Part shown: positions 28,289 to 36,894 of the stretch, one piece after another
How positions within the stretch are numbered: position 1 is the stretch's first letter
Layout of the letters: every line of letters starts with the position of its first letter
NCBI RefSeq assembly: GCF_001905655.1
Contig: NZ_JMHT01000074.1
Span: 1 to 64,000 of the forward strand
Direction of reading: 5' to 3'
Source: Mycobacterium sp. ST-F2
GTDB taxonomy: Bacteria > Actinomycetota > Actinomycetes > Mycobacteriales > Mycobacteriaceae
Length of the DNA: 64,000 bases
The notes under the pieces: generated by a model
Database searches by the model: none
Told to the model about the DNA's origin: nothing
The model's input: only the letters and a program-made list of their open reading frames with translations
Program-made: the position numbers and the translations under genes

Positions 28289-29415
28289 GGCCGATCAGCG
28301 AGCAGTCCGCGTTCCGCGAGTATGGGAGTGACGCCCTCGCCGAAGGTATAGGCCTCTTCCAGATGCGGATAGCCGGACAGGATGAACTCGTCGAGACCGA
28401 GCTCGTGATACTCCGCGATACGGTCGGCGACCTGCTCATGACTGCCGACCAGGGCAGTGCCGGCGCCGCCGCGAACCAGCCCGATGCCGGCCCACAAGTT
28501 GGGGGACACCTCCAAGTTGTCGGTTCGGCCGCCGTGCAGGGCCGACATCCGCCGCTGGCCCTCCGACTGCGAATTACGCTGAATCTGTTGGGCGCGATTG
28601 ATGCTCTCGGCATCGAGGCCTGCCAGCAGCTTGTCGGCCTGTGCCCACGCCTCCTCTTCGGTGGGGCGGCTGATGACGTGCAGACGAATCCCGAACCGCA
28701 GATCTCTGGTCGCCAGTCGCGGCCGGCCCAGGTTCTTGACCTGGTGGCGTACCGCATCGAGCTTCTCGGCGACCTGGGCGGGCGGTTCACCCCAGGTCAG
28801 GTAGACGTCGGCGTGTTCGGCGGCCACTTCCAGCGCTTCGGCCGAGGACCCGCCGAGGTAGATGTCAGGCCAGGTCTCGGCAGGGATGATGGTGGCGTTC
28901 TCCACCGACAGGTGTTTGCCGGTGAAGGTCACCGGTTCGCCGGACCACAGTTGCCGGAAGATCGTCAGGAACTCGGCGGCCCGCTCATAGCGTTCTGCCT
29001 TGCCGAGATGGTCGCCGTAGCGGCGCTGTTCGACGTCGTCGCCGCCGGTAACGACGTTGAGCAGCAAGCGATTCCGCGAGATTCGCTGGTATGTGGCGGC
29101 GGCCTGGGCAACCAGTGTCGGCGCTTGCAATCCGGGCCGGAAGGCCACCAGATACTTGAACCCTACGGTGCGTTGGGTCAGCGCCGCCGTGAACACCCAG
29201 GCGTCCTCACACCAGCTGCTGGTGGGAGTCAAGGCGCCGGTGAACCCGAGCCGCTCCGCGGCACCGGCCACCAGGGCGAGGTAGTCCAGGTCGGGGGCGC
29301 GGTCCGCGCCGAAGGCGTCCGCTCGGCTGCCGGCCGCGCCGACGGCGTTGCCAAGACTCAGGTCGCTGCGTGAGTCGCCGTTGGTGGGCAGGAACCAGTG
29401 CAGAGTGATCGCCAT
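28285..29415 (-). CDS. FMNH2-dependent alkanesulfonate monooxygenase, SsuD-like
   Basis: A 376-residue bacterial luciferase-family enzyme that releases sulfite from alkanesulfonates with FMNH2 and O2. Seen: LHWFLPTNGDSR at the start, GFTGALTPTSSWCEDAW with the active-site Cys region, NVVTGGD, and late GSHEQVADRIAEYHELGLDEFILSGYPHLEEAY. SfnG-type dimethylsulfone monooxygenases are close relatives and cannot be excluded. A separate flavin reductase is needed and none is adjacent. It has no strong ribosome site of its own and follows a short leader ORF by 4 nt. Confidence 0.87.
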   Translation of the reverse strand: MAITLHWFLPTNGDSRSDLSLGNAVGAAGSRADAFGADRAPDLDYLALVAGAAERLGFTGALTPTSSWCEDAWVFTAALTQRTVGFKYLVAFRPGLQAPTLVAQAAATYQRISRNRLLLNVVTGGDDVEQRRYGDHLGKAERYERAAEFLTIFRQLWSGEPVTFTGKHLSVENATIIPAETWPDIYLGGSSAEALEVAAEHADVYLTWGEPPAQVAEKLDAVRHQVKNLGRPRLATRDLRFGIRLHVISRPTEEEAWAQADKLLAGLDAESINRAQQIQRNSQSEGQRRMSALHGGRTDNLEVSPNLWAGIGLVRGGAGTALVGSHEQVADRIAEYHELGLDEFILSGYPHLEEAYTFGEGVTPILAERGLLADRP

Positions 29416-29419
29416 CGGT

Positions 29420-29476
29420 CTACCGGTGCCGCGAGAGCTCGGGGCGCGCAGGATCAGTGGTGGTCAGAACGGTCAT
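29420..29476 (-). CDS. 18-residue leader ORF before ssuD-like gene
   Basis: An ATG at 29476 with the Shine-Dalgarno GGGAG opens an 18-codon frame (MTVLTTTDPARPELSRHR) ending TAG at 29420-29422, only 4 nt before the ssuD-like ATG. The main gene lacks a good ribosome site, so translation of the leader may set its expression by coupling. Unlike the known mycobacterial cysteine attenuators it has no Cys codons. TATATT near 29549-29544 on the minus strand is a candidate -10. Alternatively the peptide is incidental. Confidence 0.45.
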   Translation of the reverse strand: MTVLTTTDPARPELSRHR

Positions 29477-29723
29477 GGCTCAACTCCCGGAAACGTAGCG
29501 CCGCCGCTGAAAATGCAGTCGCGAAATCAGGCGGTTCGCTCTGGAATATAGAACGCAGCACGGCCGCCCGGTGCGGTCCTTGATCCGGCTCCAGCGGTCG
29601 CGAGAGGCCTGACCACCGGCAGTGTCGTCGATCCGCTAAAGATCATTCTGATTCCAACGGTGGCCTGGTTTCGCGACAGTATCGGCGTGCAGCCGCTCAA
29701 TTCGATCGAGCGAATGCCAACGC

Positions 29724-30524
29724 TCAGCGCCGCTGGACCAACAGCGTCTGCGCTGACGTCCCGATAAAGCCCTGCTCGTCGAACAACTCGGCCGTCGTCG
29801 ACCCGAGGCCGTCGGGCCCGATCGAACCGCGCGCCCGCAGGCAGAACTCCGAGCCGACCGGAGCGCGGTGCAGGTGCACCGTCGTGTCGGTGTTCATGAA
29901 CATGAACTCGTCCGGATCCAGCGCCGCGCCAACGCCATTCGCGGAATCGACGACCATCGCCAGCCGCTGCAGGTCGGTCGTCTCCTCGTCGTCCACCAGT
30001 GAGATCAACGGCCGCATCCACACCACCGCGGCGTTGGCATCGTCGGGCTGCGGCACCCAGGTGACGGTCTCCAGATAGCCTGGCCGGCCCTGCCACAAAT
30101 GCCGGAAACCCGTGTCGGGCACGCGCCCCATCGGCGGGTAGCGATCCAGCGCGGCGTCCCGGGTGTCACTGGTGGCGATCAGCCACGCCGACATCCGCGC
30201 CACCGCGCGCTCGGACCCGTCAGGTTGGGTTGCCGTCATCTCCGCGGTCATCATGCAGATACGAGAACCCGGCCGCGACACCCAGGCCCGAACCGCAACG
30301 GGCACAACGGGAATGGCGCCCAAGATGTCGAGGGCCAGCCGGCCCACCTGCATGCCGCGGCCGGCAGCGAGCTCCTCGATCACTTTGGTCAACAGCGCCA
30401 GCGGCGGTGACCCGTGCTGAATGCTGGTATCCCAGTTGCTGCCGGTGCCTTCGGTCGATTCGAACCGTTGCAGATCGCCGCCAACGCCACCGCCGTCGAG
30501 CCGACGGTAATAGCAGTCGATCAT
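29724..30524 (-). CDS. TesB-like acyl-CoA thioesterase family protein
   Basis: A 266-residue double-hotdog protein. The N-terminal half contains HGSPPLALLTKVIEEL and the following beta-sheet. The C-terminal half has WMRPLISLVDDEETTDLQRLAMVVDSANG and TTVHLHRAPVG. This resembles the thioesterase superfamily proteins of mycobacteria that hydrolyse acyl-CoA. I chose the ATG at 30524 because it overlaps the stop of the RecB-like gene (ATGA) and removes a basic, non-conserved extension. Confidence 0.78.
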   Translation of the reverse strand: MIDCYYRRLDGGGVGGDLQRFESTEGTGSNWDTSIQHGSPPLALLTKVIEELAAGRGMQVGRLALDILGAIPVVPVAVRAWVSRPGSRICMMTAEMTATQPDGSERAVARMSAWLIATSDTRDAALDRYPPMGRVPDTGFRHLWQGRPGYLETVTWVPQPDDANAAVVWMRPLISLVDDEETTDLQRLAMVVDSANGVGAALDPDEFMFMNTDTTVHLHRAPVGSEFCLRARGSIGPDGLGSTTAELFDEQGFIGTSAQTLLVQRR

Positions 30525-31354
30525 GCGGCGCCGAAGTTGTCGGGCCAGCCGGGATACGGCGGGGGAGTGCCACCGAAGGCGGGACACAGGTCCTGATGCG
30601 TACACCAGGAACAGAGCTTGGACGGGTTGGGCCGGAAATCACCGGTCTCGCCCGACTTCTGAATGGCGTGCCAGATGGCCATCAGCGTCTTCTCGAACCT
30701 TTCCAACTCGGCCAGGTCGGGGCTGTAGTCGAGCACCTGACCGTCGGCCAGATACAGCAGCCGCAGCCGCGCGGGCACCACGCCGCGCATGCGCAGCAGA
30801 GCCACTGCGTAGAACTTCATCTGGAACATGGCCTTGAACTCGGCCAGGGCCCGGGCCGCGGGCGGGGCCTTGCCGGTCTTGTAGTCGACCACGCGCAGCT
30901 CACCCGTCGGCGCGACATCGATCCGGTCGACGAATCCGCGCAGCAGCGTGCCGTCGGACAGCTCGACCTCGACGCGCTGCTCGCAGCACTGCGGGTCGAA
31001 CCGCGTCGGATCCTCGAGCCGGTAGTAGCCCGACAACAAGGTGCGGGCCTCGTCGAGCAGCGTCTCCCGTAGCTCGGGTGCGATCTCGTCAGCCAGCTCG
31101 GGCTTCTCCGCCACCACCGCATCCCAGGCCGGCGTGACCAGGGACAGCGCGGTCTCGGGCACCCGGTCCGTCGCCGGCAGCGCGTACAGCCGCTCCAACG
31201 CGGCGTGCACCACCGAACCACGCAACTGCGCGGTCGACGGCGGCTCCGGCAGCCGGTCGATGGCCCGGAAGCGGTAGAGCAGCGGGCACTGCTTGAAGTC
31301 ACCGGCACGCGACGGCGACAGTGCAGGCCGTCGGACAGCGGCGGCCGAAGTCAT
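30521..31354 (-). CDS. RecB-family PD-(D/E)XK nuclease with Fe-S cysteines (Rv2119-like)
   Basis: A 277-residue stand-alone nuclease of the AddB/Cas4/RecB type. Seen: LRGSVVHAALERL (motif with conserved His), GFVDRIDVAP then LRVVDYKTGK (the D and D-Y-K catalytic core). There is one Cys near the N terminus (KQCPLLYRFR) with a CSWCTHQDLC cluster near the C terminus, the four-cysteine pattern that holds a [4Fe-4S] cluster in this family. Its role is probably ssDNA processing in repair. It is divergent from trmI, as in M. tuberculosis, and the thioesterase overlaps its stop. Confidence 0.9.
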   Translation of the reverse strand: MTSAAAVRRPALSPSRAGDFKQCPLLYRFRAIDRLPEPPSTAQLRGSVVHAALERLYALPATDRVPETALSLVTPAWDAVVAEKPELADEIAPELRETLLDEARTLLSGYYRLEDPTRFDPQCCEQRVEVELSDGTLLRGFVDRIDVAPTGELRVVDYKTGKAPPAARALAEFKAMFQMKFYAVALLRMRGVVPARLRLLYLADGQVLDYSPDLAELERFEKTLMAIWHAIQKSGETGDFRPNPSKLCSWCTHQDLCPAFGGTPPPYPGWPDNFGAA

Positions 31355-31474
31355 GCGCGATCCGCCTTCGGTTCCTCGCTCGCGGTGGTCATGCCAGCAG
31401 CTTAGGGCCGCCCCACGACAGAATTCGCGAACCCCGGCCGTCTGCCCGGACGGGTCGGCTGGCAGGCTGGCCCG

Positions 31475-32332
31475 GTGAGAATCACCGGACCCTTCACCGT
31501 CGGCGACCGCGTCCAACTGACCGACGCCAAAGGCCGGCACTACACGATGGTGCTGGCGACGGGTGGGGAGTTCCACACGCACCGCGGCATCATCGCCCAC
31601 GATTCGGTGATCGACCAGCCCGAGGGCAGCGTCGTCAAATCCACCAACGGCGACCCCTTCCTGGTGCTGCGCCCACTGCTGATCGACTACGTCCTCTCGA
31701 TGCCGCGCGGCGCCCAGGTGATCTACCCCAAGGACGCCGCCCAGATTGTGCACGAGGGCGACATCTTCCCGGGCGCAAGGGTTTTGGAGGCCGGCGCCGG
31801 CTCGGGCGCGCTGACGTGTTCGTTGTTGCGGGCCGTCGGTCCGGGTGGTTCGGTGACGTCCTACGAGGTCCGTGACGACCACGCCGTGCACGCGGTGCGC
31901 AACGTCGAGACATTCTTCGGCGAGCGGCCCGAGAACTGGAACCTGGTCATCGCCGACCTGAACGACTACGACGGTGCGTCGGGGGCGAGCGAAGCGACGG
32001 GGGGTGGCGAGGTCGACCGCGTGGTGCTCGACATGCTCGCGCCGTGGGACGTGCTGGAGACGGTCTCGAAAGCGCTCGTCCCGGGTGGCGTCCTGATCGT
32101 CTACGTCGCGACCGTCACGCAGCTGTCCAAGACGGTCGAGGCACTGCGCGAGCAGCAGTGCTGGACCGAGCCGCGGTCGTGGGAGTCGCTGCAACGCGGC
32201 TGGGACGTCGTCGGCCTGGCGGTGCGCCCCCAGCACTCGATGCGCGGCCACACCGCGTTCCTGATCAGTGCCCGCCGGCTGGCCCCGGGGGCAGTGACGC
32301 CGCAGCCGCTGCGGCGCAAGCGCAACATCTAG
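31475..32332 (+). CDS. trmI: tRNA (adenine-58-N1)-methyltransferase TrmI
   Basis: Methylates A58 in the T loop of tRNAs, using SAM. It has 285 residues with the N-terminal beta domain (GERVQL-like DRVQLTDAKGRHYTM), YPKDAAQIVHEGDIFPGARV, SAM motif EAGAGSGAL, and LDMLAPWDVLE; it matches Rv2118c along its length. An insertion of about ten small residues (ASGASEATGGG) in a surface position after NDYDG is not in the M. tuberculosis protein as I recall it. Its stop overlaps the convergent DUF503 gene by 4 nt. Confidence 0.95.
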   Translation: MRITGPFTVGDRVQLTDAKGRHYTMVLATGGEFHTHRGIIAHDSVIDQPEGSVVKSTNGDPFLVLRPLLIDYVLSMPRGAQVIYPKDAAQIVHEGDIFPGARVLEAGAGSGALTCSLLRAVGPGGSVTSYEVRDDHAVHAVRNVETFFGERPENWNLVIADLNDYDGASGASEATGGGEVDRVVLDMLAPWDVLETVSKALVPGGVLIVYVATVTQLSKTVEALREQQCWTEPRSWESLQRGWDVVGLAVRPQHSMRGHTAFLISARRLAPGAVTPQPLRRKRNI

Positions 32333-32622
32333 TCGTCGCTGCTGATCAAACCCCGTCGCACAGACAACAATTCGATCTCAGGTCGCGCGGCGACCAGACG
32401 TTCGGCGGCGTCGAGAAGATCGACGACGTGCCGGTGGTCGGCCGCCACCGCCGACATTCCGATCAGGGCCCGCCGGTGCAGGTCCTGATTACCGCTTTCC
32501 GCCGCAGCGACCAGGAACCTGCGGCGCAGTTCGGCGATGATCGGCCGGATCACCGAGCGCTTCTCCTTCAGCGAATGCACGTCGCCCAGCAACACGTCGA
32601 ACTCCAGCCACCCGATCCACAC
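32329..32622 (-). CDS. DUF503 family protein (Rv2117-like)
   Basis: A 97-residue protein with the DUF503 pattern: SLKEKRSVIRPIIAELRRRF after a short N-terminal strand. Family members are sometimes grouped with ribosome-binding-factor-like folds; the role is unknown. It is the last gene of the Mtb12-like/LppK/DUF503 operon, 6 nt after the LppK stop, and convergent with trmI. Confidence 0.9.
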   Translation of the reverse strand: MWIGWLEFDVLLGDVHSLKEKRSVIRPIIAELRRRFLVAAAESGNQDLHRRALIGMSAVAADHRHVVDLLDAAERLVAARPEIELLSVRRGLISSDD

Positions 32623-32628
32623 GCAGAC

Positions 32629-33156
32629 TCAACGCGCGGGCGGCGCCGCAGTTCCCGGAGCGCCGGTTTGTCCCAGCTTCAGCAGCAGGGTCGCCGTCCG
32701 CCGGTTCAGCTGCCAGCCGTCCTTGATGGGACTGAACTCCATGGGGAACGTGAACTTGTTGTCCGGCGTGGCGACGGGACTCATCGTGATGGTCGCGACG
32801 ATGTCGCCCGGCTGCCCGGACGACCACAGCAGGTCCGTCGCCGTCACCGTCATGGGATTGAAGCCGTTGTCGCGCAGCGCTCTGGTGAAGCTGTCGAGCG
32901 CGGCCTCGTCCTCGGCGGTGCCGTATTGGATCAGTCCGATCTTTTGTGCCGAGGGCACCGCCGGGTCCGCGATTTTGTACAGCACCGCGGTGAGCGCGTC
33001 GGGCGCCGGCAGCGGTGCGGCCTTGGGTGCCCTGGTTTCGGTGGTCAGCAGTGAACGGGGCATCGGGTCGGCAGGCGGCTCGACGTGTTCACTGCACCCG
33101 GTCAACCCGATCGCCGCCGCGATGGCGGCGATCAAGCTTCCGCGGGCTGGCTTCAC
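32629..33156 (-). CDS. lppK: Lipoprotein LppK
   Basis: A 175-residue lipoprotein with signal peptide and lipobox LTGC (Cys 21). The mature part, after a Pro-rich linker, carries a small alpha/beta domain ending in GWQLNRRTATLLL, the same fold pattern as the neighbouring Mtb12-like protein. In M. tuberculosis LppK (Rv2116) sits in the same place beside mpa. It starts at a GTG with AGGAGGAG. The function is unknown. Confidence 0.87.
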   Translation of the reverse strand: MKPARGSLIAAIAAAIGLTGCSEHVEPPADPMPRSLLTTETRAPKAAPLPAPDALTAVLYKIADPAVPSAQKIGLIQYGTAEDEAALDSFTRALRDNGFNPMTVTATDLLWSSGQPGDIVATITMSPVATPDNKFTFPMEFSPIKDGWQLNRRTATLLLKLGQTGAPGTAAPPAR

Positions 33157-33172
33157 CGGCTCCTCCTGGCGG

Positions 33173-33670
33173 CTACTTCACCGACGACAGCAGGGCCATG
33201 GCCGACCCCTTGGACAGTTGCCAGCCGGTCGGGCTGGGGCCGGCGACGAAGGTCAGCGGCTGCGCAGCGGTGGCTCCGGTGGCGGCCGTGGCGGTGACGT
33301 TGGCCGTCGCGGTGCCGTCTCCGAGGTCATCGATGTCGGCAACGGCAAAGCTCATGGGGAACACGCCCTGCTTCACGGCGTTGCTGTACGCCCGGTCGGC
33401 GGTGATGGCCTCGAGCCGGCCGACGCCGCCCTGGATGTAGCTGCCCTTGGACCCGGCGAAGCTGCCGGCGGCCGTCAGCCCGGTGAGCGTGGACACCAGC
33501 GACGCCTGCAGGCCGGGCGCGGGCGCCTGGGGCAGCGGCACCTGGCGAACAACGGGCGCGACCGCAGGGGAGGCCGGCACGGCCGTCTGGGAAGCCGACG
33601 TCGTACCGACGGCTGCCGCACCTACTAGGGCGGTGGCTGCGATGCCGGTGACGAGGGATTTGACGATCAC
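33173..33670 (-). CDS. Secreted Mtb12/CFP-2-like low-molecular-weight antigen
   Basis: A 165-residue secreted protein: signal peptide to about residue 27, a Pro-rich linker, then the Mtb12 domain with SKGSYIQGGVGRLEAITADRAY, PMSFAVADIDDLG and GWQLSKGSAMALL. It resembles Rv2376c. GTG start behind AAAGGAC. It leads an operon with LppK, 16 nt downstream, whose mature domain looks homologous, so the pair probably arose by duplication. Confidence 0.83.
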   Translation of the reverse strand: MIVKSLVTGIAATALVGAAAVGTTSASQTAVPASPAVAPVVRQVPLPQAPAPGLQASLVSTLTGLTAAGSFAGSKGSYIQGGVGRLEAITADRAYSNAVKQGVFPMSFAVADIDDLGDGTATANVTATAATGATAAQPLTFVAGPSPTGWQLSKGSAMALLSSVK

Positions 33671-33828
33671 TGCGGTCCTTTCGATGAGCCCGACTCGCGT
33701 ATGAGGTTAACAGCGCGGTCAGGGCAACACCCGTGTGTCGCGATTCCTTGAGCGCCCATGAATGACGGATGGCCGGTAGCGTTGAGGTATCCGCCGCACC
33801 AACTTCCGGTGTGGGAAAGGAGCGCAAG

Positions 33829-35676
33829 ATGTCTGAAATGGATCGCCCGGACGCCTTCGGCAGCCCGGGCCTACCTCGTCAGAACCCCATGTCCAGCACC
33901 GATGCCGCCGAGTTGGCGCGGCTTCGCAGCGAGACTGCGGCGCTGCGCGAGCAGCTCGCGACTGCCGCCGCGACGCACCGCGGACCGCGTGACGTGCAGC
34001 AACTCGAAGCTCGTATCGATTCGCTGACGACTCGCAACGGCAAGCTGATGGACACCCTCAAAGAGGCGCGGCAGCAGTTGCTGGCGCTCCGCGAGGAGGT
34101 CGACCGGCTGGGGCAGCCGCCGAGCGGCTACGGCGTCCTGCTGCTCACCCACGACGACGACACCGTCGACGTCTTCACGTCCGGTCGGAAGATGCGGCTG
34201 TCGGTGTCGCCGAACATCGAGGTGTCCGAACTCAAGCAGGGCCAGACCGTCCGTCTCAACGAGGCGCTGACGGTCGTCGAGGCCGGCTCGTTCGAGGCGG
34301 TCGGTGAGATCAGCACCCTGCGCGAAATCCTGAACGACGGAAAGCGTGCCCTCGTCGTCGGCCATGCCGACGAGGAGCGCATCGTCTGGCTCGCCGAGCC
34401 GCTGATCGCGCTCGAATACCTGGACCCTGAGGTCGCCGAGGTGCTCGAAGGCATCGACGACCTGGCGGACGAGCGGGCGCGCAAGCTGCGGCCGGGTGAC
34501 TCGCTGTTGGTCGACAGCAAGGCCGGCTACGCCTTCGAGAGGATCCCGAAGGCCGAGGTCGAGGATCTGGTCCTCGAAGAGGTGCCCGATGTCAGCTACG
34601 AGGACATCGGTGGCCTGACCCGGCAGATCGAGCTGATCCGCGACGCGGTCGAGCTGCCGTTCCTGCACAAGGACCTGTACCGGGAGTACGCGCTGCGGCC
34701 GCCCAAGGGCGTGCTGCTGTACGGCCCTCCGGGTTGCGGCAAGACGCTCATCGCCAAGGCCGTCGCCAACTCGCTGGCCAAGAAGATGGCCGAGATCCGT
34801 GGCGACGACGCCCGGGAGGCGAAGAGCTACTTCCTGAACATCAAGGGCCCCGAGCTGCTGAACAAGTTCGTCGGCGAGACCGAGCGGCACATCCGCCTGA
34901 TCTTCCAGCGGGCGCGCGAGAAGGCCTCCGAAGGCACCCCGGTGATCGTGTTCTTCGACGAGATGGACTCGATCTTCCGCACCCGCGGTACCGGCGTGAG
35001 CTCCGACGTCGAGACCACGGTGGTGCCGCAGCTGCTGTCGGAGATCGACGGTGTCGAGGGCCTGGAGAACGTCATCGTCATCGGCGCCTCCAACCGCGAG
35101 GACATGATCGACCCGGCCATCCTGCGGCCCGGCCGCCTGGACGTGAAGATCAAGATCGAGCGGCCGGATGCCGAAGCGGCACAGGACATCTTCAGCAAGT
35201 ACCTCACCGAGGAACTGCCGGTGCACGCCGACGACCTGGCCGAGTTCAACGGCGATCGGGCGCTGACCATCAAGGCCATGATCGAGAAGATCGTGGACCG
35301 GATGTACGCCGAGATCGACGACAACCGCTTCCTGGAGGTCACCTACGCCAACGGCGACAAGGAAGTCATGTACTTCAAGGACTTCAACTCCGGCGCCATG
35401 ATCCAGAACGTCGTGGACCGGGCCAAGAAGTACGCCATCAAGTCGGTGCTGGAAACCCAGCAGCGTGGTCTGCGGGTGCAGCACCTGCTGGACTCGATCG
35501 TCGACGAGTTCGCCGAGAACGAGGACCTGCCCAACACCACCAACCCCGATGACTGGGCGCGGATTTCGGGCAAGAAGGGCGAGCGGATCGTCTACATCCG
35601 CACCCTGGTCACCGGCAAGTCCTCGAGTGCCAGCCGGGCCATCGACACCGAGAGCAACCTGGGTCAGTACCTGTAG
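33829..35676 (+). CDS. mpa: Proteasome-associated ATPase Mpa (ARC)
   Basis: An AAA+ ring ATPase that captures pupylated proteins and feeds them to the 20S proteasome. It has 615 residues from the ATG at 33829 (AAAGGAG). The N-terminal coiled coil, about residues 28-85, binds Pup; two OB domains follow. Walker A is GPPGCGKT (about residue 299), Walker B is VIVFFDEMDS, and Arg fingers lie in the NREDMIDPAILRPGRLD region. It ends QYL, the C-terminal gate-opening motif for PrcA. It is separated from dop by a convergent membrane-protein gene, as in M. tuberculosis. Confidence 0.97.
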   Translation: MSEMDRPDAFGSPGLPRQNPMSSTDAAELARLRSETAALREQLATAAATHRGPRDVQQLEARIDSLTTRNGKLMDTLKEARQQLLALREEVDRLGQPPSGYGVLLLTHDDDTVDVFTSGRKMRLSVSPNIEVSELKQGQTVRLNEALTVVEAGSFEAVGEISTLREILNDGKRALVVGHADEERIVWLAEPLIALEYLDPEVAEVLEGIDDLADERARKLRPGDSLLVDSKAGYAFERIPKAEVEDLVLEEVPDVSYEDIGGLTRQIELIRDAVELPFLHKDLYREYALRPPKGVLLYGPPGCGKTLIAKAVANSLAKKMAEIRGDDAREAKSYFLNIKGPELLNKFVGETERHIRLIFQRAREKASEGTPVIVFFDEMDSIFRTRGTGVSSDVETTVVPQLLSEIDGVEGLENVIVIGASNREDMIDPAILRPGRLDVKIKIERPDAEAAQDIFSKYLTEELPVHADDLAEFNGDRALTIKAMIEKIVDRMYAEIDDNRFLEVTYANGDKEVMYFKDFNSGAMIQNVVDRAKKYAIKSVLETQQRGLRVQHLLDSIVDEFAENEDLPNTTNPDDWARISGKKGERIVYIRTLVTGKSSSASRAIDTESNLGQYL

Positions 35677-35699
35677 TACTCCCGCTCGCCGATCGCGGC

Positions 35700-36851
35700 T
35701 CAGCGTCCGCGGTCGGCGAGGTAACGGTCGCGCGCATCCAGCCGGCGGCGCAGGCTGTCGACCTGGGGGTCGACGAACTCGGCCCGGTATTCGGCGTCGG
35801 TCGTGGTGCGTCCGGTGATGTACATGAAGGTCAGTGCACCCAGGAACAGCGTCGTCTGGATCAGCGACTCCGGGATGGGCAGCGTCATGCCGAAGATGCT
35901 GCCGTCGAGCGAGCCGTTGTTGCGCGTCCATTCCGACAGCAGCTTGGGGCTGATCAGGATCAGCCCGAGCACGAGGAAGATGAACGCCGTCACCAGCGCG
36001 ACGATCAGGAGCTGCAGTACCTGGGACATGGCCAGGACGAACACCACATTGACGCGTTCGATGCGGGACAGCGGGATTCGGTAGGCGGGCGCGGGCAGGT
36101 GCGCGAACGGTGTATCGGCCAGGATCGCGTTCTGGTCTTCGGGGGCATCGGGTTCGGTGGCCGTCATGATCGGCCGGGCCCGGTCGACGGTTGTCGCGAC
36201 GACGAACGCCACGGCGATCAGTGCCAGGAAGCCCAGCGCGCACCACAGTCGCGTCCGGCTGATGATCGCCGCCATCAGCCAGACATAGGTGTTGAAGAAC
36301 ACCAGCACTGTCAACAGCATGATCGGCAGAGCTCGCACGAACAGGCCGCCCACGAGGGTCAGGTTGTGAGCCGTGGTGTCCAGGGCCCAGCCCACGATCG
36401 AGCCGATTCCGGTCGCCGTGCAGACCAGGATGACGGCGACGACCACGCCGACGTAGACCAGATTGCTGCCGACTTTCGGGCCCGGACCGCCGAACAGCGC
36501 GCCGACGACACAGACCGCAACCGATACCGCGGCGGCACCGGCGCGGTTGCGCCATGTCGAGATGCGCGACACGAGCCAGCCGACCAGCGCGGCGACCGGC
36601 GCCACCAGCAGGAGTAGGGCGAGGACGAACCATTCGGTCCGAGTGGGCTGACCCTCGATGTTGATGGTGTGCCGGCCCGTGACGGTGGTGACGAGGATCG
36701 AATTGGCCATGAACACCGCGAACCCGGCCAGGGCGGATGCCGATCGCTGCCACAGCCGCCGCACCAGCACCCCCGGACGCAACACTGCGGGCAGACCCCG
36801 GCGCAGGAACCAGGTCTCGGCGGCGACCCGGTCGGCTCGCGATGTCGTCAT
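35700..36851 (-). CDS. Integral membrane protein (Rv2113-like)
   Basis: A 383-residue membrane protein with about eight hydrophobic helices and a Pro-containing cytosolic loop of about 60 residues near the middle (ATEPDAPEDQNAIL). The C terminus is a charged helix rich in Arg/Asp (about 40 residues). No transporter signature is seen. It is conserved between mpa and dop in mycobacteria with unknown role; the ATG at 36851 is 44 bp from the divergent dop start. Confidence 0.83.
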   Translation of the reverse strand: MTTSRADRVAAETWFLRRGLPAVLRPGVLVRRLWQRSASALAGFAVFMANSILVTTVTGRHTINIEGQPTRTEWFVLALLLLVAPVAALVGWLVSRISTWRNRAGAAAVSVAVCVVGALFGGPGPKVGSNLVYVGVVVAVILVCTATGIGSIVGWALDTTAHNLTLVGGLFVRALPIMLLTVLVFFNTYVWLMAAIISRTRLWCALGFLALIAVAFVVATTVDRARPIMTATEPDAPEDQNAILADTPFAHLPAPAYRIPLSRIERVNVVFVLAMSQVLQLLIVALVTAFIFLVLGLILISPKLLSEWTRNNGSLDGSIFGMTLPIPESLIQTTLFLGALTFMYITGRTTTDAEYRAEFVDPQVDSLRRRLDARDRYLADRGR

Positions 36852-36881
36852 GCGGTTAATCGTGGCGTATCGACAGCCGTC

Positions 36882-36887
36882 TAGTCT
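36882..36887 (+). promoter_or_regulatory. -10 element of leaderless dop
   Basis: TAGTCT fits TANNNT and lies 7 nt before the dop ATG at 36895. There is no ribosome binding site. Confidence 0.55.
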
Positions 36888-36894
36888 TGGCGGC

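Noticed and set aside
29695..29715. ATTCG-N6-CGAAT inverted repeat after the thioesterase gene
   Set aside because: Five-base arms only, downstream of the gene's stop; may be chance.
33871..36753. Very long minus-strand open frame across mpa and the membrane-protein gene
   Set aside because: Shadow of high-GC coding sequence; the composition is that of antisense Arg/Gly/His-rich translation, and both true genes are conserved.
36658..36894. N-terminal extension of dop by 79 codons
   Set aside because: It overlaps the divergent membrane-protein gene; the -10 and conserved N terminus support 36895.
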